18,804 bases of DNA from GCA-002688135 sp964536565. Its GTDB lineage: Bacteria; Patescibacteriota; Patescibacteriia; Magasanikbacterales; GCA-002688135. The first letter of the stretch is position 1; each line of letters begins with the position of its first letter. Made by a program: the position numbers and the translations under genes. A model generated the notes under the pieces. It made no database searches and was not told where the DNA came from. It saw only the letters and a list, made by a program, of their open reading frames with translations. Positions 13,603 through 18,716 of this stretch are shown piece by piece. The stretch is taken from positions 1 to 18,804 of the forward strand of contig CAZHXK010000021.1 of NCBI GenBank assembly GCA_964536565.1, given 5' to 3'.

Positions 13603-13887
13603 ACCATTGCCATCGAAGTTGCCCACGTTGACGCGATTACCATCGCGGTCGACGCATGTTGCCTGTTTCCATCCATGACACCAGAGATTGAGGTTTACTG
13701 ACTCTCGTCCTATATACTCTTTCTCTTGTATTTGATTCGGGAGCAATCCTGTGAATAGGACATCTCCACCAGAAACAAGCAAGAAGTTCCTCTCATTCGT
13801 GAGCTGCTCGCTATCGTAATCCGTAAACGACGATACTCTGACAGTTCTCAGAATGAATGTTCCGTGAAGTATAGCCAGTAGCCATAC
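13519..13887 (-). pseudogene. Open frame that contains TR1; likely remnant of a former target gene
   Basis: The minus-strand frame is open from 13887 to the stop at 13519 but has no ATG or Shine-Dalgarno site (TTG at 13782 is the best start). It reads FILRTVRVSSFTDYDSEQL, then ERNFLLVSGGDVLFTGLLPN, then VNLNLWCHGWKQATC, and then runs in frame through TR1 (VDRDGNRVNVGNFDGNGLN and on) to LASSRQYLSYD. A frame kept across and beyond the template suggests that TR1 descends from the 3' end of a target gene, or that a small protein is still made. I consider it non-functional as a protein. Confidence 0.4.
13540..13655 (-). repeat. DGR template repeat 1 (TR1)
   Basis: Aligned with 14042-14157 at a constant offset of 502 bases without gaps. 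On the minus strand it is rich in AAC/AAT codons (11 Asn). Comparing 13541-13655 with the target, 17 of 28 adenines differ (12 to G, 5 to T), while only 3 of the 87 other bases differ. The 23 bases at 13540-13562 match the VR exactly and would be the IMH-like end. Confidence 0.95.
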
Positions 13888-13908
13888 CTACATGAACAGA
13901 ACACACAT

Positions 13909-13917
13909 ATTTTATCA
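13909..13917 (-). promoter_or_regulatory. Candidate extended -10 for the TR1 transcript
   Basis: Minus-strand TGATAAAAT, about 250 bases upstream of TR1. There is no convincing -35, and it sits directly after the target gene's terminator. Low confidence. Confidence 0.25.
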
Positions 13918-13920
13918 CGC

Positions 13921-13959
13921 AAAATAAAAAGAAGGTACCTGCATGTTGCAGATACCTTC
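13921..13959 (-). terminator. Intrinsic terminator of the DGR target gene
   Basis: On the minus strand GAAGGTA, one mismatch, CTGCA pairs with TGCAG and TACCTTC around a 3-base loop, followed by TTTTTATTTT. It separates target and TR1 transcription. Confidence 0.85.
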
Positions 13960-13974
13960 AGAAATTTGAATCGA

Positions 13975-13988
13975 CCGCCTGTCGGCGG
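13975..13988 (-). repeat. G/C-rich hairpin with GACA loop downstream of the VR
   Basis: On the minus strand CCGCC-GACA-GGCGG, a perfect 5-bp stem about 53 bases past the VR end. The loop fits the GRNA consensus described for hairpins beside DGR target sites, though it is further away than in the Bordetella phage. Confidence 0.4.
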
Positions 13989-14005
13989 AACCGTCAAAGA
14001 GTCAA

Positions 14006-14040
14006 AAGGATCAGGGACTCAAGGAACAAGGATCAGGACT
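14006..14040. repeat. Short direct repeats at the end of the target gene
   Basis: AAGGATCAGGGACT (14006-14019) and AAGGATCAGGACT (14028-14040) differ by one base. The second contains the target's stop codon. They lie between VR and the GACA hairpin. Confidence 0.45.
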
Positions 14041-14809
14041 TCCGAGACGAAGCAAGCCCCAGATCGTCGTCGCGAACGCCGTCGTACCAGTAGTAGACGC
14101 CGAGCCTGTCGCCACCGAAGCCGCCCACGTAGACGCGACCACCATCGCGGTCGACGCTCGAAGTGCGGACGCAGATGTCTCCCAGCAGATAGACATCCCT
14201 GACCGCCTTGTAGCATGTCAGACACCACGCCACCTCTGCGATGTTGGGAACCATTTCACACTCTGTGAGTAGGCGCTGTTGCTCATCCCACGTCTTGCGT
14301 GTGGAATTCGCCACAGGCTCCTTGCGAATCATGAGCCATCGACAGGATACTTTGTCATTGCGAACGAACACTTCATTTGTCTCAACATACCACCCACCCT
14401 GCTTCGAGTAGAAGTATGATCGTTCCAAATCTCGGATATCGAGCAGAGACATTGCTTGAGGTGAGCCTGCCACGAGCATGAAATTGTTGTCGCGCAGCCA
14501 CTCCAGTGTCTCGTGGTTTGGCAGCGTACGCTCCAGCTCGGCAATTTGGTCGTCAGTGTAGCTGACTCCGCGAGCTTCTGTGATCTCCTCTGGTGAGATA
14601 AAATCGCCTCCGAGAGTCGCACGAGCAAGCGTGTAGTCGGGCTGTTTGGCGCTGTGACGTCCAATGACTGCCATGATGTCAGCCATGAACTCGTCACCCC
14701 TTTCGATGAGTCGCTGCGCTCCCTCTTTGCTGGTTTCGGTCTTGATCAGTGCGTCAGCCATGAAGCGCTTGATCTGCTTCTTCTGTCCATCCGTGATCCG
14801 TGCGGTCAT
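14033..14809 (-). CDS. DGR target protein with C-terminal variable region (probable C-type-lectin fold)
   Basis: 258 residues from the ATG at 14809, chosen because GGAGGT lies five bases upstream; an in-frame ATG at 14845 lacks one. The N-terminal part is helical (DGQKKQIKRFMADALIKTE). The middle has FMLVAGSPQAMSLLDIRDL, then the block RWLMIRKEPVANSTRKTWDE and NIAEVAWCLTCYKAVRDVYLL, which I associate with DGR targets of CPR bacteria. The variable part (about 218-256) reads SSVDRDGGRVYVGGFGGDRL and GVYYWYDGVRDDDLGLASSR. Tyr, Gly and Asp replace template Asn at the diversified sites, as in ligand-binding lectin-fold loops. No signal peptide is evident, so the protein may act inside the cell or leave by an unseen route. 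Its ligand is unknown. Confidence 0.88.
   Translation of the reverse strand: MTARITDGQKKQIKRFMADALIKTETSKEGAQRLIERGDEFMADIMAVIGRHSAKQPDYTLARATLGGDFISPEEITEARGVSYTDDQIAELERTLPNHETLEWLRDNNFMLVAGSPQAMSLLDIRDLERSYFYSKQGGWYVETNEVFVRNDKVSCRWLMIRKEPVANSTRKTWDEQQRLLTECEMVPNIAEVAWCLTCYKAVRDVYLLGDICVRTSSVDRDGGRVYVGGFGGDRLGVYYWYDGVRDDDLGLASSRKS
14042..14157 (-). repeat. DGR variable repeat (VR) in the target gene
   Basis: The 3' end of the target gene, matching TR1 at offset 502 with substitutions almost only at template adenines. The invariant end CGAGACGAAGCAAGCCCCAG (plus strand, 14043-14062) ends ten bases before the stop codon. Homology stops at 14157, where TR1 and target sequences diverge. Confidence 0.95.
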
Positions 14810-14861
14810 CGGATACCTCCGTATCTTTTCTTGTTGATCTGTCATCGGACAGTCACGACGA

Positions 14862-14876
14862 GTCTCAACATGAGAC
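14862..14876. repeat. Small inverted repeat in the target-gene leader
   Basis: GTCTCA-ACA-TGAGAC, a perfect 6-bp stem in the leader of about 145 bases. Possible RNA structure; nothing else is recognised in 14810-14960 apart from a weak ACGGC/GCCGT repeat near 14888-14905. Confidence 0.35.
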
Positions 14877-14960
14877 AAGTGTACTAAACGGCAAGGCTTC
14901 GCCGTACAACACACTTATCTCATGCATTTTCATAATTCTAAAGTGAATGATCAATACCAT

Positions 14961-14989
14961 AATATAGCATATTTTAGCGCGTTTGTCAA
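14961..14989 (-). promoter_or_regulatory. Strong promoter of the DGR target gene
   Basis: Minus-strand TTGACA (14989-14984, consensus), a 17-bp spacer ending in TGC, then TATATT (14966-14961). This is the best promoter match in the window and suggests abundant target protein. Confidence 0.75.
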
Positions 14990-15065
14990 CCCTAGCGTGG
15001 CAAAACTGACCCATTTTAGTCATATCAGACGGATGCTGCGATGGCACTCCTCCCTCTCAAAATAA

Positions 15066-15299
15066 GTGGCAACATCTCTTGATGTTCTTGAGGGCATCTT
15101 GAAAGCCAGTGCACAGTACAAACAGAACAAGCTTACTTCTTTGAATGAGACCAGTGTCCACCTCAACATGCTTCGTATCTTCATACGACTTGCACGTGAT
15201 ATCAAGCTCATCGATTCCAACAAGTATGTGCGTATTCAGCAACAAATTGATGAGATTGGTCGTATGCTGGGAGGCTGGATCAAGCATTGTAAAGAATAG
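15066..15299 (+). pseudogene. N-terminally truncated second avd copy
   Basis: The frame starts after an in-frame TAA (15063-15065) and reads SLDVLEGILKASAQYKQ, then LNMLRIFIRLARDIKLID, then the Avd hallmark EIGRMLGGWIKHCKE. Over the 75 comparable residues it is 47 identical to the intact avd, but the last 17 are identical and the first 58 only about 52%. The frame upstream of the stop (from about 15042, WHSSLSK) can be aligned loosely with RHALWARI, so a nonsense change may have occurred there. The first two helices of the family are absent. It is most likely not functional. Confidence 0.75.
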
Positions 15300-15410
15300 A
15301 GAAAGCATCCCTGTCAGGATGCTTTTCTAGTCGTACGAGAGATACTGCCGAGACGAAGCAAGCCCCAGATTGTCGTTGCGATTGCTGTCGTTCCAGTTGT
15401 TGACGTTGAG
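15249..15410 (+). repeat. Copy 2 of the 162-bp perfect direct repeat
   Basis: Identical to 13441-13602. The boundary on the avd side is sharp: sequences differ directly before GATGAG. Confidence 0.95.
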
Positions 15411-15428
15411 CCCGTTGCCATCAAAGTT
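15348..15428 (-). repeat. Truncated second template repeat (TR2)
   Basis: Matches TR1 from the IMH-like end to the position equal to 13620, then breaks off. Within the shared part it differs from TR1 at 15411 (C for A), 15414 (G for A) and 15423 (A for G). It lacks the 35 bases at the far end that TR1 and VR share. It has the same order and spacing to its avd copy as TR1. Confidence 0.88.
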
Positions 15429-15493
15429 TCACTCATCGCACTCACGATTATTAGTGCTGTTTGGTTATCCTGATGTAAATATTTTTTCTTCAG

Positions 15494-15521
15494 AAAAATC
15501 CGACCAGAGCGGTCGGATTTT
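15494..15521. terminator. Bidirectional terminator between DGR region and AI-2E-family gene
   Basis: AAAATCCGACC, loop AGAGC, GGTCGGATTTT: a perfect 11-bp stem with A and T flanks, usable on both strands. It is 27 bases beyond the stop of the permease gene. Confidence 0.85.
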
Positions 15522-15547
15522 ATTTACCTTAGTTCTGTATGTAACTT

Positions 15548-16624
15548 CTAGTTCTTTTCCAAACTCGTTTTGTAATACTCTTCGTACACATTCATGATCG
15601 ACATGTATAGTGCAGCGATAATCGGCCCAATAACAAATCCCGAAATTCCAAATAGAAATAACCCTCCCAATGTTGTGAGCAGCACGATGAGCGGATGCAT
15701 TTGAATATCACGTCCAACGAGCGGTGGACGAAGTAAATTATCAATGAGTGATATCACGAATACTCCTACTAAAATAATAGTCACTCCTTGCCATATATTT
15801 CCGAGTGCCAGCATAATAATCCCCGCAGGCATCCAAATAACGAATGATCCAAGGACTGGAATAAGCGAAAGCGCGAACATGATAACCCCCCATACAAACG
15901 CACCCTCGATACCTGTGAAATAGAACATCAATCCCCCAAGCAACCCCTGAATACCTCCTACGATGATCGTACTTTTAAGCGTTGCACGCGTTGTTGATGT
16001 AAATCGTTCGAACAATCTTTGTTCGTAGTTGTTTCCTAAGGGAGAGAGGTGCATTAATCGTGCGAGCATCTTTTTTCCGTCTTTTAGGAAATAGAACAGC
16101 GCGTAGAACATGATGAACAACTGGAACATGAAGGTCAGTGTGTTCGAAGTAATATTTTTAATGCTCTCAAATAAGTATGCGGATAAATCTCGTGTTGCTG
16201 CTTCTGCATATGTTGTCCATTCTGTTTTTACTGTTTCGAGATATGGCCCTACAAATGAGTTCTGCAGTCGATTGGATACATCGTTTACATCTACATTCGT
16301 GAAGATGCCTGATTGTTGCACCGATTGATACAACTCGAACGACTCCTTTACGAGTAGTGTTCCAATAACAGCGAGCGGCAGAATAATGACGACCAAAACA
16401 AGCAGTAGAACTGCCGATAAACTGACGTTACTATTTTTTGTGTATCTAAGTATTTTTTGATACGTCGGATAAAACATCACACCGATAACTGCTGACCAAA
16501 ACAACGGGAAGAAGAATGGATTAAGAAGCCACATCATGGCTAGCGATAATATTGCTATCAGTAAAAAGAAAAATACGGATCGCATTTTTTTGAAGCTGAC
16601 GTGGTGATTTGCTTGTGATTTCAT
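15548..16624 (-). CDS. AI-2E family transporter (PF01594-like permease)
   Basis: 358 residues from the ATG at 16624, a usual length. Several hydrophobic segments are visible: VFFFLLIAILSLAMMWLL, LFWSAVIGVMFYPTY, AVLLLVLVVIILPLAVIG, then, after a central soluble stretch (about 105-165), FMFQLFIMFYALFYFLKDG and four or five more. The C-terminal half carries the conserved VPVLGSFVIWMPAGI-like motif (here IPVLGSFVIWMPAGI) and IDNLLRPPLVG, followed by TLGGLFLFGISGFVIGPI. The family contains exporters of unrelated small molecules and Na+/H+ antiporters, so the name does not prove AI-2 transport. The -10 box at 16633-16638 lies so close to the ATG that the mRNA may be leaderless. Confidence 0.9.
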   Translation of the reverse strand: MKSQANHHVSFKKMRSVFFFLLIAILSLAMMWLLNPFFFPLFWSAVIGVMFYPTYQKILRYTKNSNVSLSAVLLLVLVVIILPLAVIGTLLVKESFELYQSVQQSGIFTNVDVNDVSNRLQNSFVGPYLETVKTEWTTYAEAATRDLSAYLFESIKNITSNTLTFMFQLFIMFYALFYFLKDGKKMLARLMHLSPLGNNYEQRLFERFTSTTRATLKSTIIVGGIQGLLGGLMFYFTGIEGAFVWGVIMFALSLIPVLGSFVIWMPAGIIMLALGNIWQGVTIILVGVFVISLIDNLLRPPLVGRDIQMHPLIVLLTTLGGLFLFGISGFVIGPIIAALYMSIMNVYEEYYKTSLEKN

Positions 16625-16632
16625 AGAGAGTA

Positions 16633-16641
16633 AGTATACCA
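16633..16641 (-). promoter_or_regulatory. Extended -10 of the AI-2E-family gene
   Basis: Minus-strand TGGTATACT, nine bases before the ATG. The predicted start of transcription is about two bases before the ATG. The -35 match is weak. Confidence 0.4.
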
Positions 16642-16664
16642 CACATAAGATGACCCGCCAGGTA

Positions 16665-16692
16665 TTGACTACATCTGAATATGTGATATAGT
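16665..16692 (+). promoter_or_regulatory. Promoter of the HAD-like gene
   Basis: TTGACT, a 16-bp spacer ending in TGA, then TATAGT (extended -10). Confidence 0.6.
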
Positions 16693-16767
16693 CGCATCAA
16701 ACAAAGACATAAACAATGCGAATCACAAGCTTTGCAGGTGTCGAGAAAGACACTAAAGGAACATATA

Positions 16768-17262
16768 ATGAAGAAACATCGGATTGGTTTCGATGTAGGC
16801 GGCGTGGTCATCGATCGCGTCAATGACAAAACAGACACATCGTTCTTTTCAGATCGGTATCTCGATTCAACAGCAGTACCTCATGTGTTTGAGGAAGTTG
16901 CAGGACTTGTGACACGATTTGGCCCTGATGACTCGTTCATCATCTCCAAGTGTGGAGAAAACGTTCAGCGTAAAACTTTGGAGTGGCTTCTCCACAACGG
17001 GTTTTATGCGCGTACCGGCATGCTGCCGGCACATGTGCACTTCTGCCTGAGGCGCGATGGAAAACATCCTATCGCACAGGAACTTGGCCTGACTCACTTT
17101 GTGGATGATCGTGTTGAGGTTCTTGGATATATGAAGAGCGTTACTCATCGTATCGCATTCCAACCGCATGACATGCACAAATTTGCTCGACTCATGCCGC
17201 AGGTTACTGTTGCTGATGACTGGCCTCACGCAGGCCGCATCATTCACGCAACGCTCCTGTAG
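16768..17262 (+). CDS. HAD-superfamily hydrolase-like protein
   Basis: 164 residues from the ATG at 16768, which has AAAGGA seven bases upstream; an in-frame start at 16732 lacks this. The Rossmann-like HAD layout is present. Motif I is GFDVGGVVID with the nucleophile Asp9; the second motif-I Asp is Gly, as in the DxGGV subgroup. Motif II is Ser60 in SFIISKCGEN. Motif III is probably Lys99 in RRDGKHPIA. Motif IV is HFVDDRVEVL (Asp113, Asp114). The cap domain is small. It probably hydrolyses a phosphate ester; the substrate is unknown. It has its own promoter and terminator, so it is a single-gene unit divergent from the AI-2E-family gene. Confidence 0.7.
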   Translation: MKKHRIGFDVGGVVIDRVNDKTDTSFFSDRYLDSTAVPHVFEEVAGLVTRFGPDDSFIISKCGENVQRKTLEWLLHNGFYARTGMLPAHVHFCLRRDGKHPIAQELGLTHFVDDRVEVLGYMKSVTHRIAFQPHDMHKFARLMPQVTVADDWPHAGRIIHATLL

Positions 17263-17269
17263 CGCCCCA

Positions 17270-17296
17270 CCTCTCCTATTCTGGAGAGGTTTTTTT
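17270..17296 (+). terminator. Intrinsic terminator of the HAD-like gene
   Basis: CCTCTCC, loop TATTCT, GGAGAGG, then seven T residues. Confidence 0.92.
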
Positions 17297-17300
17297 AATT

Positions 17301-17326
17301 AAAAAATCCCTCTTGTTAAGAGGGAT
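17301..17326 (-). terminator. Intrinsic terminator of the exported protein gene
   Basis: On the minus strand ATCCCTCTT, a 3-base loop, AAGAGGGAT, then TTTTTAATT. Back-to-back with the previous terminator. Confidence 0.9.
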
Positions 17327-17330
17327 GTAA

Positions 17331-18290
17331 TCAGAACGAGAGGCCCATGTGAATCTGAGCTCCGTCTGACAAGGGCATGATGGTAACCGATGGTATGGAT
17401 TCTGCTTCATCCTCCATTCCACTCAATACAGCGAATACCACCGTTGTAACAGCCAGTCCTGAGGCAATACCAAGCATGATGTTTGCCATCTCAGTTTTAT
17501 GCTTACCGTCTTCAATGAACGCATCACGCGTTTCTCCCTGCAGTTCAGGGCACGGCATTTCAGCACATCGAGTGATCTCCGATTTAGCATCCGCCGACTG
17601 GATTCCGAACACGAGTGCCGTAACTCCAAATCCCGCCGTTAGTATCCCCGTGCTTACCGCTGTCCATGTGTAATATGGCTTCCTACTAACAACAGGTACA
17701 ACCGCCATCGGAACTGGAACTTCTCCAGGATCCATAACGCGTCGTGCATGTCGGCGCGGAAGATACTCAAACTGTCTCAGCTTCCTCACTTCAACAACTT
17801 TCACGAGCGCATCATACCTTCGCGTGACCGCATCCTCGCATGCACTGATAAAGGCTGGGATGTCTGACATCACGATGGATCGACGCGACACAATAAGTGT
17901 ATTTTTTTTGTTGGGGTCTGCATGCACTGTGTACGTTTGTAATTTGTGTGCACCCTCAAAAGGAATCACCTGCACAATCAGTGCGTACGTTACCGAAGTT
18001 TTTTGTAATGCTTTTGCTACGCAGCGTGTCTTCACTCGCGACAAATCCTCGCCAAAAAAACATGGGCCTGGTTGCTTCGGTCCCTGATACTTAATCAGGC
18101 TCACCAATTTTTCTTTGGGGATAGTCTTTACGCCGCGCGATTGCTTGATCGCGAATTGCACAGACTCGGTTGTATCATCGAGAAGCTCCTGGTCGATACG
18201 AGCATCACTTGAGACAATAATAACAGCGATTTCCTCGGCATGCGCCGTACATGCACACAGGCACACAAGTACCACCAAAATATATTTCAC
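17331..18290 (-). CDS. Exported protein with two C-terminal membrane helices, unknown function
   Basis: 319 residues. The start is GTG at 18290, supported by GAGGAG at good spacing. A signal peptide is clear: MKYILVVLVCLCACTAHA, then EE. Residues about 19-150 form a mixed alpha/beta domain that begins IAVIIVSSDARIDQELLDD and contains three cysteines (GPCFFGEDL, KTRCVAKAL, ISACEDAV). A basic, Pro-rich linker follows (LPRRHARRVMDPGEVPVP). Two hydrophobic helices at about 209-231 and 267-290 flank a short loop with two more cysteines (TRCAEMPCPEL). The end, SVTIMPLSDGAQIHMGLSF, resembles the last strand of envelope proteins in Myxococcota-like bacteria. The layout is unusual beside its neighbours; transfer is possible but unproven. 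Confidence 0.6.
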   Translation of the reverse strand: MKYILVVLVCLCACTAHAEEIAVIIVSSDARIDQELLDDTTESVQFAIKQSRGVKTIPKEKLVSLIKYQGPKQPGPCFFGEDLSRVKTRCVAKALQKTSVTYALIVQVIPFEGAHKLQTYTVHADPNKKNTLIVSRRSIVMSDIPAFISACEDAVTRRYDALVKVVEVRKLRQFEYLPRRHARRVMDPGEVPVPMAVVPVVSRKPYYTWTAVSTGILTAGFGVTALVFGIQSADAKSEITRCAEMPCPELQGETRDAFIEDGKHKTEMANIMLGIASGLAVTTVVFAVLSGMEDEAESIPSVTIMPLSDGAQIHMGLSF

Positions 18291-18348
18291 AGTCTCTCCT
18301 CACTTGGTTTAATGAACTTCGTAAAACGTTATCATATTTTTTATCTGT

Positions 18349-18354
18349 TGTCAA
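18349..18354 (-). promoter_or_regulatory. -35-like element for the exported protein gene
   Basis: Minus-strand TTGACA followed by AT-rich sequence with TATGAT and TAACGT downstream; the -10 choice is ambiguous (spacing 12 or 17). Confidence 0.3.
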
Positions 18355-18372
18355 CCGTCTGAGGAGGAAATC

Positions 18373-18508
18373 TTTTACTGATTTTTTTGTAACAAATTTT
18401 TAATCAAGATTTTTTTCGTAAAATTTTTTTGCGAATCTTTTTCTAGAAATTTTTTTGAAAAAAGTTATGCACATCTTTTTTTATTTACACTTCGGAAAAC
18501 TTTTTTTT
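18373..18508. repeat. Array of T-tracts with about 14-bp period
   Basis: Runs of 4-8 T residues are centred at about 18375, 18385, 18399, 18413, 18427, 18440, 18453, 18479 and 18505, with one A-run at 18458-18463. In the central part the period is 13-14 bp. The gene-free stretch 18291-18705 holds this array, the promoter at 18514 and the palindrome at 18563; nothing else is recognised. Confidence 0.6.
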
Positions 18509-18519
18509 AATTGTATACT
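18491..18519 (+). promoter_or_regulatory. Candidate promoter for the histone-H1-like gene
   Basis: TATACT at 18514-18519, with a weak -35 (TTCGGA) 17 bp upstream and an eight-T run between them. The T-tract array upstream could serve as an UP-like element. The implied leader is about 180 bases. Confidence 0.4.
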
Positions 18520-18562
18520 ATACGTGCAATTGTTTTGTGCAGTTGCGAAAAAAGATCATCGA

Positions 18563-18576
18563 GTGCACGCGTGCAC
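18563..18576. promoter_or_regulatory. 14-bp perfect palindrome in the leader of the H1-like gene
   Basis: GTGCACGCGTGCAC, followed by AAGCAC. Symmetric and GC-rich inside an AT-rich region; possible operator or RNA hairpin. Confidence 0.4.
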
Positions 18577-18698
18577 AAGCACAAAATAAAAACTCGAGAT
18601 CAAAACAAATACCAAAATTTTTTTCAAACTATTAGGAGGAAAAAGTTTTGAGTTGCTCGCGGACGTGAAGGCGATCGCGATATGAAAGGAGGTGCGAA

Positions 18699-18716
18699 AT
18701 GTTTTATGCCTGCTAA
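18699..18716 (+). CDS. Possible five-codon leader ORF overlapping the next start
   Basis: ATG TTT TAT GCC TGC TAA, with AAAGGAGG ending six bases before the ATG, the ideal distance. The start of the lysine-rich gene (18706) lies inside it in another frame. It may be a translational control element or an accident of the spacing. Confidence 0.3.
   Translation: MFYAC

Noticed and set aside
13966..14202. Arg-rich plus-strand frame over the VR.
   Set aside because: Antisense to the target gene; its arginines come from the CGN-like complement of the VR codons.
14810..14914. N-terminal extension of the target protein to 14914 or 14845.
   Set aside because: The ATG at 14809 has a strong GGAGGT at ideal distance; the earlier starts have none.
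18373..18460. Regularly spaced T-tracts considered as a CRISPR array.
   Set aside because: The repeats are only 5-7 T residues with about 7-base spacers, and no cas genes are present.
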